Positions 1-8,315 are shown, counted from the first letter of the stretch. The stretch is 64,000 bases of DNA from Puniceicoccus vermicola (GCF_014230055.1 NZ_JACHVA010000080.1:60113-124112); one strand, 5' to 3'. Made by a program: numbers and translations. The notes: a model not told the origin generated them from the sequence alone.

Positions 1-18
1 TCCATGATTGGGGGTGAA

Positions 19-867
19 TTAGAGGGTGTTTTCCCGCCAGTGCAGTTTCGTTCTCACGGTAAGGAAGTGAGAGTAGTCCTTGCCGTGGATGAGAGTGACG
101 GTTGTGGAGGGGACGCGAATCCTTAGGGGGAAGGCGATGGATTCGGTGAAACGGAGATGCCCATCCAAAGTGACTTGGGGCGAGCAGGCTTCGAGATCCG
201 TGCGGACCTCAATCTCGGTGCCCATCGAAAAAATGACGCTACGGTTACTCAGTGTGTGAGGGCAAATCGGGGTGAGGGTGATGCCCTGCACATCCGGGTG
301 GACGATCGGTCCTCCCGCGGACAGGTTGTAAGCCGTCGAGCCAGTCGGGGTAGAGTAGATGAGCCCATCGCAGGCGAACTCGTTGACAAAGTCTCCGTTC
401 GCAAAGACCTCGAGCATCATCATCCGCGAAGAGGCGGTTTGCTTCACGACGACATCGTTTAGACAGATACGGCGTTCGCCCTCCGGGTCGCAGGCTTCGA
501 GAAGGGTACGGTCCTCGATCTCGTAATCACCGTCGAGGATCCGGCCAAACTCCCGGGCGATGCCATCGGGCGAAAAGGTGACGAGGAAGCCGAGTTTACC
601 GAGATTTACTCCGAGAACTTTGACGCCATACTCGACGGCCTGCGGGACGACCCCGAGAAAGGTGCCGTCGCCCCCGATCGCGCAAACCGCGTCGCAACCT
701 TGGAGATAGCCGTTCGGCAAAGGGTGCTCTTCGGTGATTCGCATCTCCACGCCGCGGTCTTGTCCAAGTTGTTTCAGCTGGTCTCCGATCTCTCGGGCGC
801 CCGATTTTTGTCGGTTCACAACCAGCGCGACTGTGCGTAAGGGCTTCACGTTCGGCGAACCTATCAT
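19..867 (-). CDS. nadK: NAD kinase
   Basis: ATP-dependent NAD kinase, which phosphorylates NAD to NADP in the cytoplasm. The 282-residue product has the family length and all core motifs: the GGDGTFLG nucleotide motif at about residues 65-72, LGKLGFL at 89-95, and the NAD-binding stretch DGLIYSTPTGSTAY at 167-180 followed by SAGGPIVHP. The start used is the ATG at 867, directly before a basic strand leading into the Rossmann-like fold. It is transcribed divergently from the Xer recombinase, with about 150 bases between the two start codons that must hold both promoters. Nothing is unusual, and the family assignment is essentially certain. Confidence 0.97.
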   Translation of the reverse strand: MIGSPNVKPLRTVALVVNRQKSGAREIGDQLKQLGQDRGVEMRITEEHPLPNGYLQGCDAVCAIGGDGTFLGVVPQAVEYGVKVLGVNLGKLGFLVTFSPDGIAREFGRILDGDYEIEDRTLLEACDPEGERRICLNDVVVKQTASSRMMMLEVFANGDFVNEFACDGLIYSTPTGSTAYNLSAGGPIVHPDVQGITLTPICPHTLSNRSVIFSMGTEIEVRTDLEACSPQVTLDGHLRFTESIAFPLRIRVPSTTVTLIHGKDYSHFLTVRTKLHWRENTL

Positions 868-1014
868 TGGCGATGAGAGAGAGAAAGGAAATTTAGGGAG
901 GATTGAAGGATGAGCGAAAGGGCCGACTGCTCAGGTTTCAAGCTCGCATATCAGTGCGGGGGCGGAAAGATTCGACTTCGGGATCATCGATGGCGATACC
1001 CTGAGATCAAATCC

Positions 1015-1941
1015 ATGGGAACGACGAAGACAGATACGGCATTCTGGCGGGACGATGTAGACGAGTTTCTCGCCTGGGTCCAGTTGGAGCGTGGACTTTC
1101 TCTGAACACGGTGGCGAGCTATGAAAACGACCTGTCACAGTTCGGCGACTTTCTCGTGAAGAGCTCATGTCGTTCGTGGTCGGATGTGGACGAAAGTGCC
1201 ACCGGGAAATTTTTGGAGCTGTTGACCGAGGAGCAGTATGAGACGGCGACATTGGCGCGCAAACTATCGGCGTTGCGGGGGTTCTCCGCTTTTCGGGAGC
1301 GTGAGCAGGGGGCGGCCAGTCTCACGGAAATCGTTCGCGGTCCGCGTTCCGGGAGGAAAGTTCCCACAAGTCTGACGATCGACGAGACGCTCCGGCTCCT
1401 GGAGGCTCCCTCTCAGGCCACTCCTCATGGTTTGCGCGATCGCGCGATTCTTGAGCTTCTCTACGGATCAGGCCTGCGTGTCAGCGAGTTGACGGGGCTG
1501 CTTTTGCAGTCGGTAGATCTGGACAATCGGTTTGTCCGCGTTTTTGGGAAAGGTTCGAAAGAGCGTCTAGTGCCAGTCGGTGGCAGCGCCTTGAAAGCTT
1601 TTCGGGATTATCTCAATGCGGGGCGCCCGGCGCTGGTCAAGGCGAAGACAGGAAGTGAAGTTTTCCTCAGCCAAAGAGGTGTCTCGATTTCGCGAAAGAC
1701 GGTCTGGCATCTGGTGAAATCTCACGCGGAACGTGCGGGTCTCCCGAAGGCGGTCAAACCTCACATGTTGCGGCATTCATTTGCCACGCATCTCCTGGAG
1801 GGAGGGGCCGATTTGCGGACGATCCAGGAAATGCTCGGACATGCGGACATCGCGACGACCCAGATCTACACCAAGGTGGAGGGCGAGCGGTTGCTCGACG
1901 AGCATGCTCGTTTTCATCCGAGGAATCGCAGCGGAGACTGA
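1015..1941 (+). CDS. xerD: tyrosine recombinase XerC/XerD
   Basis: Site-specific tyrosine recombinase that resolves chromosome dimers at dif. I place the start at the ATG at 1015 (308 residues, close to the usual 295-305) rather than the GTG/ATG frame opening at 910, because the first 35 residues of the longer frame are low-quality and precede the SAM-like core-binding domain (DVDEFLAWVQLERGLS). The catalytic set is complete in the short numbering: Arg155 (GSGLRVSEL), Lys near 179-182 (GKGSKER), His250 and Arg253 (HMLRHSFATHLL), His276 (LGHADI) and Tyr285 (TQIYTKV). XerC and XerD are hard to separate by eye; the symbol is a best guess. No integrase-associated attachment site or phage genes are nearby, which supports a housekeeping role. 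Confidence 0.93.
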   Translation: MGTTKTDTAFWRDDVDEFLAWVQLERGLSLNTVASYENDLSQFGDFLVKSSCRSWSDVDESATGKFLELLTEEQYETATLARKLSALRGFSAFREREQGAASLTEIVRGPRSGRKVPTSLTIDETLRLLEAPSQATPHGLRDRAILELLYGSGLRVSELTGLLLQSVDLDNRFVRVFGKGSKERLVPVGGSALKAFRDYLNAGRPALVKAKTGSEVFLSQRGVSISRKTVWHLVKSHAERAGLPKAVKPHMLRHSFATHLLEGGADLRTIQEMLGHADIATTQIYTKVEGERLLDEHARFHPRNRSGD

Positions 1942-1957
1942 ATCGCCCTGTTGTGCC

Positions 1958-2923
1958 CTAAAGGTGAAACAGGTCGGCGGCGTTCCCTGCAAAAATTTGA
2001 TTTTCCTGTTCACTGCCGAGGTTCTGGTCCCGGATCTCCTGAAGAAAGCGTAGCCATCCGGGAGTTTGATCCTTGCGGGGGTAGAGCCGCAGGGGGAAGT
2101 CCGAGCCGAAAAGGATTTTATGGGGGCCGACGACTTCGCAGGCAGTGGCAAAGATTTTTGAGTCGTAGAGAAGGGGGCTGGCGGAACAGTCGTAATAGAC
2201 GTTGCGGAACAGTTTGCGGACGTAGGGATTGAGTTCGTGGAGGAAGAGTCCGCCTCCCCAGTGCGAGAGAATGATCTTTAAATCAGGGTTCTGGGCAATA
2301 AATTGCTCAAAATCCTCGAGCGGAGTGGGAGTCCTGCCCGGATGAGGTCTACCAACTGGTTCCGTTACGTGAAAGTTAAAGAGGAGCCCCGCCTCAGAGG
2401 ATAGCTTGGCGAGCTCACTCCAAAACGGCTCGGAGAGCCGGGAATTCTGGATCGAGGGGAGAAGTTCTCCAAAACCGGAGAATTGATTCTTCACGGCCCA
2501 CTCGACCAACTCCGAGGGAGACGGGCCTTCGGGGTGAACGGAGGCCATTGCCCGGAAGCGGTTGGGGAAGTCGCGGAGCCACTGGGCCATTTCTTCGTTG
2601 TGGATCTGGCACGATTCAGGGTTCTCCCAATACCATCCGAGGAGTACGGCCTGGTTGATGCCATCGCGCTCCATCGTTTCGAGAAAGGCGTCTTGGTCGA
2701 CCCATCCCTGCAGAGAGGGGCGTCCTTTCTCGGGGACCACCAGCTTCTGCCAGTGAGGTTCGCATTGTTTGGCCGCCCAACCAGCGGGGTCGGCGACGGC
2801 TGTTTTGGGGAATGCGTGGGTGTGGGCGTCGATTATGAGTGGAGCTGGAGTCAGTGCGGACAATCTATGGGCAAATTTACAGGGTTGCGCTGCCTGTGTC
2901 CATGGGTTTTCACTTTTCGCCAT
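1958..2923 (-). CDS. amidohydrolase_2 family metal-dependent hydrolase
   Basis: TIM-barrel metal-dependent hydrolase of the amidohydrolase-2 (ACMSD/gamma-resorcylate decarboxylase-like) group. Visible motifs are the N-terminal metal-binding IIDAHTHAF, a mid-barrel FNFHVTEP, the ILSHWGGG strand and the C-terminal GSDFPLR with the catalytic Asp. The ATG at 2923 gives 321 residues; an upstream in-frame start at 2962 is less likely, and a non-ATG start nearer the DAHTH motif is possible. Its ATG overlaps the ATG of the AraD-like gene on the opposite strand inside one CATG palindrome. It ends 16 bases from the xer stop (convergent). Substrate unknown; the neighbours suggest sugar or lactone catabolism, which is inference. 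Confidence 0.82.
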   Translation of the reverse strand: MAKSENPWTQAAQPCKFAHRLSALTPAPLIIDAHTHAFPKTAVADPAGWAAKQCEPHWQKLVVPEKGRPSLQGWVDQDAFLETMERDGINQAVLLGWYWENPESCQIHNEEMAQWLRDFPNRFRAMASVHPEGPSPSELVEWAVKNQFSGFGELLPSIQNSRLSEPFWSELAKLSSEAGLLFNFHVTEPVGRPHPGRTPTPLEDFEQFIAQNPDLKIILSHWGGGLFLHELNPYVRKLFRNVYYDCSASPLLYDSKIFATACEVVGPHKILFGSDFPLRLYPRKDQTPGWLRFLQEIRDQNLGSEQENQIFAGNAADLFHL

Positions 2924-3647
2924 GCTTGAAAATTTACGGTTCGAGGTCCACGAAGCGACCACTCAGTTGGTCGAAAACGGTTTGGTGGACTACTTCCGTG
3001 GAAACATCAGTGCTTTTGATCCCCGCCGAGGACTCGTAGTGATCAAGCCCCGGGGGATCGATTATGGAAAACTCACTCCGGAGAGTTATCTGGTGGTTTC
3101 AGCTCGCACCGGGCAGGTTGTCGAAGGGCTTGGAATGCCTGCTACGGGCATCGATGCGCATCTCACGCTATACCGGGACCTGCCGGACATTCGCTCGATT
3201 GTCGGCACGCACTCCAAGTATGCGACTATGTGGGCACAGGCGGGCCGCCGGATTCCTTGCCTGGGTGTCGCTCATGCCGATTTCTTTCAGGGTGAGATTC
3301 CGATTACGGCTCCCAACAGCGATGGAATTGACGAAAGCAGTTATTACGAGCGGGTCGGTGAGCAGATCGTAAATCACTATGAGCGGACCAAAGAGGATCC
3401 GAGCTTGGTGCCGGCGATTTTGGTTGATCGCCTTGGCCCAGTGACTTGGGGAGCATCTCCAATGGATGCGGCCCGCAATGCCGTTTATGTGGAATTGCTC
3501 GCCGAATTGGCCTACGGGACACTCGTTCTTAACCCCACTCGCGAGCCCTTGCGCGATGGCGATATTCAGCGCCACTTCACCATCATGAGAAAACGTGGCG
3601 TCATTCCCTCGAATCGGATTCGGGGCCGCCAGATCGAGAAACGGTAG
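2922..3647 (+). CDS. AraD-like class II aldolase/epimerase family protein, zinc site degraded
   Basis: Clearly homologous along its 241 residues to L-ribulose-5-phosphate 4-epimerase (AraD): GNISAFDPRRGLVVIKPRGI, THSKYATMWAQAGRRIP, GVAHADFFQGEIP and GPVTWGASPMDAARNA line up with AraD landmarks. The start is the ATG at 2922, because the open frame from 2769 lies within the opposite-strand gene. Compared with the E. coli enzyme as I remember it, only one ligand of the zinc site is retained: the HTHS motif reads GTHS here and HSHGPFAWG reads DRLGPVTWG. Classical epimerase or aldolase activity is therefore doubtful. It is followed 22 bases later by a LacI-type regulator in the same orientation, so the two may form an operon. 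The name araD should not be assigned without testing. Confidence 0.8.
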   Translation: MLENLRFEVHEATTQLVENGLVDYFRGNISAFDPRRGLVVIKPRGIDYGKLTPESYLVVSARTGQVVEGLGMPATGIDAHLTLYRDLPDIRSIVGTHSKYATMWAQAGRRIPCLGVAHADFFQGEIPITAPNSDGIDESSYYERVGEQIVNHYERTKEDPSLVPAILVDRLGPVTWGASPMDAARNAVYVELLAELAYGTLVLNPTREPLRDGDIQRHFTIMRKRGVIPSNRIRGRQIEKR

Positions 3648-3669
3648 CCCCCCCTAAATCAGTGAGCAC

Positions 3670-4746
3670 GTGGCCAAGCCGGAATCATTAGATCCGAACT
3701 CATCGGACTCCCGGGAAATCCGGAACATTGATTCCACCGCGGCTCTCGCGAAGCACTTAGGGCTTTCCCGGTGGACCGTCTCCCGGGTCCTGAATGGGCA
3801 CGGTGGGGTGAGCGAAAAGACCGTCGAGCGGGTTCGCGAGGCGATGCAGAAGAGCGGTTTCGAGCCGAACCTTTACGCCCGGTCTTTGCGGGGTGGAAGA
3901 ACTCGTACTCTAGGAGTCTGTATTCAGGAGATGGATTCGCCGTCGTTGAGCCAAAAGGTGGGGAACCTTCAAGCCCTCTTCCGAGATCGCGACTATCACT
4001 GCCTTCTCGAGTTGACCAATCGAAACCACTCCTTGGAGGAGCAGGTGCTTCGGCATTTTTTGAATTTGAAGGTGGACGGGATCGTCGGGATCGGTACCTG
4101 TCTCTCTCCGGCGTCTTCTCTCATCGAAGAGCTAAAAGCATCGGGGATTCCAGTGATGCTCGTCGACCCGGAGACGGTTCTTCCCTTCCCAACGGTGGAG
4201 GTCGACCGATCGGGGGCAACCGAATCGATGATGAATCTTTTGTGGACCTCGGGTCACCGCTCTTTCGGATTTGCTGGATTTGATCCGGACTACGCTTACA
4301 GTGCCCGCCGATTGGATGGGGCGGATCGTTTTCTCGAACGCCGGAAGGGGACTCGGTTGTGGTCTCTTTTTGAGCCGGGAACCGTCCGCCATGATTTTTC
4401 CTACGGGTCTCGTCTTGCGGAGAAAATCTTGGCAGAGGGATCCATGCCTTCGGCCATTCTTGCCGTAAATGATCGGGTGGCGATTGGGGTCATCGCAGAG
4501 TTACGACGGAAGGGGTATGCCATGCCGGGCGACCTGGCGGTCGTGGGGCACGATAATTTGGAAGTTTCCTCCTTTTTTGAGCCCGCTCTGACGACCGTGG
4601 ATCAAAAAATTGGAGAACTGATGAGTACGGTGGCGAGTGGCTTGATCGAATGGGTCGAGGATGGCGAGAAGCCACCACGGCGGGTGATCTTACCGACGGA
4701 GCTGAAAATCCGGGGCTCTCATCAAAACGTCGCGGCGAGCACCTGA
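3670..4746 (+). CDS. LacI-family transcriptional regulator
   Basis: Sugar-responsive DNA-binding repressor. The N-terminal helix-turn-helix is explicit at about residues 20-45 (TAALAKHLGLSRWTVSRVLN, then VSEKTVERVREAM) with the hinge-proximal GFEPNLYARSLRGGRTRTLG, followed by a periplasmic-binding-protein-like sensor domain (VDGIVGIGT, AVVGHDNLE, TTVDQKIGEL). The length of 358 residues is slightly above the usual 330-345 because of an acidic N-terminal extension. The start is a GTG at 3670. It lies 22 bases after the AraD-like gene, so it probably controls that gene and perhaps the divergent amidohydrolase; the overlapping start codons leave little room for an operator except inside the coding sequences. 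Confidence 0.93.
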   Translation: MAKPESLDPNSSDSREIRNIDSTAALAKHLGLSRWTVSRVLNGHGGVSEKTVERVREAMQKSGFEPNLYARSLRGGRTRTLGVCIQEMDSPSLSQKVGNLQALFRDRDYHCLLELTNRNHSLEEQVLRHFLNLKVDGIVGIGTCLSPASSLIEELKASGIPVMLVDPETVLPFPTVEVDRSGATESMMNLLWTSGHRSFGFAGFDPDYAYSARRLDGADRFLERRKGTRLWSLFEPGTVRHDFSYGSRLAEKILAEGSMPSAILAVNDRVAIGVIAELRRKGYAMPGDLAVVGHDNLEVSSFFEPALTTVDQKIGELMSTVASGLIEWVEDGEKPPRRVILPTELKIRGSHQNVAAST

Positions 4747-4759
4747 GGTCAGTGGAAGA

Positions 4760-5548
4760 TCAGACTTCCTGGGGAGGGTCGATGCGGAGGACCGAATCCA
4801 GAAGTTGACGGGTTTTTGGGGCGGACGGATTGTGGAAGACTGATTCGACTGTTCCGTCTTCGACGAGAGACCCTTGGTCGAGAACCATGACCCGCTCGCA
4901 GAGATGTTCGATCAGCGGGATGTCGTGGGTGATGAATAACAGGGCAATGTGTTCTTCCTCACTAAGCTTGCGGAGAAGATGAACGATCGAACGCTGGGTG
5001 GTGACATCCAGGGCACTGACCGCTTCGTCGCAGACCAAGAGTTGGGGGTTGGGAGCGAGAGCCCGGGCGATACAGATCCGCTGGCGTTGGCCTCCGCTGA
5101 ATTGGTGCGGGAAGCGGTTTAGGGCTCCGGCGTCGAGATGAACCTTTTCAAGCAGAGCGATCGACTCCTTCTCCAACTGCGCCTTTTCGGTTATCCGGCC
5201 GGAAACCTGAAGCGCTTCGACTAAGGCCTGCCGGATGGTCCGACGCGGGTTTAGGGAGTGATAGGGATCCTGGAAAACCATCTGCACCATTCGCGCTCGC
5301 GTGAGTCGGGCCTCGCGGGTGGAGTCCTGGGCCATTTTGCCCAGAATCTGAAGAGTGCCTTCCGAATGCGGGACCAATCCGAGAACCGTTCGGGCGATCG
5401 TCGACTTGCCGCTACCGCTCTCGCCGACGAGTCCCGCTCGCTCTCCGGGCTGGAGGGAAAACGAGACTTTGGTAGCGGCCCGGTGCCCTCCCGGATAGGT
5501 GACGGAGACTTGATTCAATTGGAGGACGGGTGGTGCCTGTGTGCTCAC
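4760..5548 (-). CDS. peptide/nickel-type ABC transporter ATP-binding protein (DppF/OppF-like)
   Basis: Cytoplasmic ATPase subunit of an oligopeptide/nickel-type ABC importer. Its 262 residues show Walker A GESGSGKST at 42-50, the Q-loop VFQDPYHSLNPR characteristic of the Dpp/Opp group, signature FSGGQRQRICIARAL, Walker B LLVCDEAVSALD and the switch His in LLFITHDIPL. Its start overlaps the end of the dppD-like gene by four bases (ATGA), so the two are translationally coupled and presumably form an ATPase heterodimer. No permease or substrate-binding gene occurs nearby, so the membrane partners must be elsewhere. It converges with the lacI-type gene. Confidence 0.93.
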   Translation of the reverse strand: MSTQAPPVLQLNQVSVTYPGGHRAATKVSFSLQPGERAGLVGESGSGKSTIARTVLGLVPHSEGTLQILGKMAQDSTREARLTRARMVQMVFQDPYHSLNPRRTIRQALVEALQVSGRITEKAQLEKESIALLEKVHLDAGALNRFPHQFSGGQRQRICIARALAPNPQLLVCDEAVSALDVTTQRSIVHLLRKLSEEEHIALLFITHDIPLIEHLCERVMVLDQGSLVEDGTVESVFHNPSAPKTRQLLDSVLRIDPPQEV

Positions 5549-6372
5549 GCGAGTTCCTCCGTTGTGCCTCGGGCTGAGGCGATTAGAGATTTTGTGTAGG
5601 AATGTTGTGGAGACGAAAGAACATTGCGAGTCACCCCGGATTCAACCACTTCGCCATGATAGAGGACGGCGACCCGGTCGGCGAAATGGGAGACGATTCC
5701 GAAGTCGTGGGTAATGAGAAGGACGCCGGAGCGGGAGTCCGTGGCTAGATCCCGTATGAGCTGAAGAACTTCTTTGCGGATGGTCGGATCGAGCGCGGTG
5801 GTCGGCTCATCCGCGATGAGGACGGAAGGCCGATTGGCCATGGCGATCGCCAAGACGACTCGTTGTTGCATCCCTCCACTGAGGTGATGCGGGTAGGCTT
5901 TTAGCAAACGCTTGTCGGGCGTGAGACGAACGGATTGTAAGAGTGAGGCGACTCGCTCTTTGCGCTGTCGCGAGGAAAGCTTTCCGTGAAGGGACTCGCC
6001 GATTTGGGTCTCAATTTTGATAGAAGGGTGGAGGGCGCTCGAGGGCTCCTGAAAGACAAATCCGATGTGACGACCGCAAAGTTTTTGGAGCGCCGCATAG
6101 TCCTTGGCGGGAATCGTCTTTCCACCGACGGTGACTTTCCCGGCAACGCGGGTATTCTCCGGAGGGAGAAGTCCGCCAACGGCGAAACCGGCCGTCGATT
6201 TTCCGCTCCCACTTTCTCCGACGAGTGCGAAAACCTCCCCCGGAAGAACCTCGGCCGAAAAAGAGGAAAGGGCGGTGGTTTCTTTTGGCTGCCCCGCGTT
6301 GCGACCTCCCAAGTATGACACCGATAAGTCCTCAATACGGAGGGCTGGACGGGTGTCGGGAGAAGCGGTCAT
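5545..6372 (-). CDS. peptide/nickel-type ABC transporter ATP-binding protein (DppD/OppD-like)
   Basis: First of two paired ABC ATPases. Walker A GESGSGKST at about 52-60, Q-loop VFQEPSSALHPSIKI, signature LSGGMQQRVVLAIAMA, Walker B VLIADEPTTALD and the H-loop LLITHDFGIV are intact. The HLSGGMQQR signature is the OppD/DppD form, complementing the GGQRQR form of its partner. The length is 275 residues, short of the 320-330 typical when the C-terminal oligopeptide/dipeptide-transporter extension with its Fe-S-type cysteines is present; that extension appears to be missing here. It lies 13 bases downstream of lplA, so it is likely co-transcribed from the fur-TPR-lplA run. Confidence 0.93.
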   Translation of the reverse strand: MTASPDTRPALRIEDLSVSYLGGRNAGQPKETTALSSFSAEVLPGEVFALVGESGSGKSTAGFAVGGLLPPENTRVAGKVTVGGKTIPAKDYAALQKLCGRHIGFVFQEPSSALHPSIKIETQIGESLHGKLSSRQRKERVASLLQSVRLTPDKRLLKAYPHHLSGGMQQRVVLAIAMANRPSVLIADEPTTALDPTIRKEVLQLIRDLATDSRSGVLLITHDFGIVSHFADRVAVLYHGEVVESGVTRNVLSSPQHSYTKSLIASARGTTEELA

Positions 6373-6385
6373 GGTGGAGACGGTA

Positions 6386-7402
6386 TCAGAAAAAAAGTTC
6401 GAGCCAAACTTTGGAAAGGAATGCGCCTGAAGGGAAATCTTTCCAGCGACTATTTTGGATTCTGCTTTGGATCGCTTCGGGGGAGTGAAGACAATCGCGG
6501 AACGAGTCCGCTATGGTTTGGAGCTCTTCAGGGGATTCGTTTGCGCGGGATTCCAAATGGATTTCCTGAATCTGGCCGTCTTGGACTGAGATGCGGCTAC
6601 TCATCGATTCCGAGTCACGGGATACGGTGCGCTCGAGCTCGTATCGCGGGGATCGGCCAAAAATCCAGGCGGGATCGCGAAAGTGGGGGAGGTAGTCTTC
6701 GGCTTTCCGGAGGATTGTGGATGGCATCTCTTCAATGCGACGCAGATTGGAGTGGTGGCCGAGGAGCACGTTGAGGAGGTCTTCGGCGAAGGTGCGGGTG
6801 TTGGGAATGTCGGGGAGGAGCGAGCAGAGGTTCACCGTTAGGCTTCGGTTTGAATCGACGGCTCGGTCAGTATAAGCGTTGGAGTCAGGTGTGAGGAATC
6901 GTGCCAACTGCGGGAGATCGGTATTGAAGAGGAGCGTGCCGTGATGGAGGACTCGGCCCCCGGTGAAATATTCGGCGTTGCCGGAAAACTTACGTCCGTC
7001 GTGGAACAGATCGCTTCGGTTGCGAATCTCAACCGCAATCCCCCGGGCCTCGAAATAGGGGAAGAGAAGGCTCAGGTGTTCTTGAAAGGCGATCTTGGGT
7101 TCGCCGGGGGAGACCATCGTGAAATTCAGATTCCCGGGATCGTGGTAAACCGTTCCGCCGCCAGAGAGTCTACGGTTGAGGGAAATCCCGGTGTGGAATG
7201 CTTCGGCGGCTGAGACTTCGGCCCAGAGATTTTGGTTTTTCCCGACGAAGAGCGCGGGTCGGTTGATCCAGAGGATGAGAAAACTCTCTTGGCTATCGCG
7301 GAGGCAGGCCTCCTCGATGGCTGAGTATCGGGCCGGGTCGTCATCGCATGAGATCCACGCGAGGCGTTCTGTCGGTTCAGGCGGCGCTGTCGGGGAAGTC
7401 AT
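6386..7402 (-). CDS. lplA: lipoate-protein ligase A
   Basis: Ligase that activates free lipoate with ATP and attaches it to lipoyl domains of 2-oxoacid dehydrogenases and GcvH. The biotin/lipoate ligase domain is evident from the RRLSGGGTVYHDPGNLNFT motif at about residues 77-95 and the catalytic-lysine segment DGRKFSGNAEY (Lys138), followed by HHGTLLFNTDL. At 338 residues it includes the C-terminal accessory domain (from about 250). The ATG at 7402 lies 26 bases inside the end of the preceding TPR gene, an overlap implying coupled translation. The neighbouring ABC ATPases could be unrelated. A later gene pair in this window encodes AhpC/AhpD, whose reductant in mycobacteria is lipoyl-dependent, but no direct link is shown here. 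Confidence 0.93.
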   Translation of the reverse strand: MTSPTAPPEPTERLAWISCDDDPARYSAIEEACLRDSQESFLILWINRPALFVGKNQNLWAEVSAAEAFHTGISLNRRLSGGGTVYHDPGNLNFTMVSPGEPKIAFQEHLSLLFPYFEARGIAVEIRNRSDLFHDGRKFSGNAEYFTGGRVLHHGTLLFNTDLPQLARFLTPDSNAYTDRAVDSNRSLTVNLCSLLPDIPNTRTFAEDLLNVLLGHHSNLRRIEEMPSTILRKAEDYLPHFRDPAWIFGRSPRYELERTVSRDSESMSSRISVQDGQIQEIHLESRANESPEELQTIADSFRDCLHSPEAIQSRIQNSRWKDFPSGAFLSKVWLELFF

Positions 7403-7787
7403 TCGCCACTTCTCTGATCAGTTCCTGAAAGGGGATGAATTCACGGAGGCTCTCCAGATCATCATCATGCATCAACCAAGCCACATCGTTGTAACCGCGG
7501 GCGATGGCATCCCGGAGAGACTCGACGGCCTCTGTTTTCCGGTTTTTCAGGGCCAAGCTGCAGGCTAAATTGTAATGAGCGACCGGGTTTTCAGGATCGT
7601 GGCGAACGATACGACGATCGACGCGGAGACCATCGGCTATTTTGCCACTCTTCGTGTAATAGTGAGCAAGGACCTCAAGGACGCGGACGTCTTTCGGGTT
7701 ACGACGAGAGAGATTCTCGAAGAACTCGATTTCAAAAGTAAGGTCTTCTTTTTTGGAGCTTTTCGCTGAGTGCGCCGGCTGAGTCAT
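7377..7787 (-). CDS. small tetratricopeptide-repeat protein
   Basis: A 136-residue cytoplasmic protein with about two TPR helices pairs: residues around FFENLSRRNPKDVRVLEVLA and the canonical NPVAHYNLACSLALKNRKTE followed by AVESLRDAIARGYNDVAWLM and an acidic DDDLESLR segment, a pattern common to TPR modules that precede a partner domain. TPRs mediate protein-protein contacts; no enzymatic function is evident. I prefer the ATG at 7787 over the TTG at 7796, which abuts the fur stop codon. The gene is sandwiched between fur (0-10 bases) and lplA (26-base overlap), so it is co-transcribed with both. Partner unknown. Confidence 0.8.
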   Translation of the reverse strand: MTQPAHSAKSSKKEDLTFEIEFFENLSRRNPKDVRVLEVLAHYYTKSGKIADGLRVDRRIVRHDPENPVAHYNLACSLALKNRKTEAVESLRDAIARGYNDVAWLMHDDDLESLREFIPFQELIREVANDFPDSAA

Positions 7788-7796
7788 TGCGTCCAA

Positions 7797-8315
7797 CTAC
7801 GCCTTGTTTGCCCCGCTGGTCAGGGCGTTCTTTCGGGCGTCTTCGACAGCTTGGCTCAAGGCACTGTCTTTGCGATGCTTTGCTTGAACTTGGAGCCGCT
7901 GGGAAACGACCTCGAGGCCCAGCTTGGCGGCAACGGCTTTGCCATACCATTCCATAAACGGGGCATCGATCTCATAGATGCGATCGTCGTCCATGCAGAT
8001 GACCTGAGCCTTGAAGTTGTCGGCCGAGTGATGGGCCATGTAGTATTTGTAATCCTTCCCGATATCGACCTCGCGGATGAGGCCGCTCTCGACGAGAATG
8101 GGAAGTGTGCGGTAGATCGTCGCCCGGGATACGGTGCTGTCGATCTCCCTAGCGCGATCCAGAAGTTCTTCAGCAGTAAAGTGTTGCTGATACTCGTAGG
8201 CAGCCTCAAAGATAGCGTGCCGTTGATTCGTGATCCGAAGTCCACGGCTGGAGAGGAAGTCTCGGAAAGTTGTCCAAGGGTCCTCTTTATCGGTCTGTGC
8301 TGTAGGGGTGGTCAT
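7797..8315 (-). CDS. Fur-family metal-responsive regulator lacking the CxxC zinc site
   Basis: Ferric-uptake-regulator family winged-helix repressor (172 residues; typical 140-160). The DNA-binding half is standard: [15 protein letters not shown], then [11 protein letters not shown] and the recognition helix [19 protein letters not shown]. The dimerisation half is divergent: after the YYMAHH motif (His95-His96) there are six extra residues before VICMDD, and the usual CxxC is reduced to one cysteine (Cys107, with Asp110 in the second position); no second C-terminal CxxC exists. The structural zinc site is therefore missing, whereas a regulatory metal site may persist. It is the first gene of the leftward fur-TPR-lplA-ABC run and diverges from priA over a 170-base spacer that probably carries both promoters. 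Confidence 0.9.
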   Translation of the reverse strand: MTTPTAQTDKEDPWTTFRDFLSSRGLRITNQRHAIFEAAYEYQQHFTAEELLDRAREIDSTVSRATIYRTLPILVESGLIREVDIGKDYKYYMAHHSADNFKAQVICMDDDRIYEIDAPFMEWYGKAVAAKLGLEVVSQRLQVQAKHRKDSALSQAVEDARKNALTSGANKA

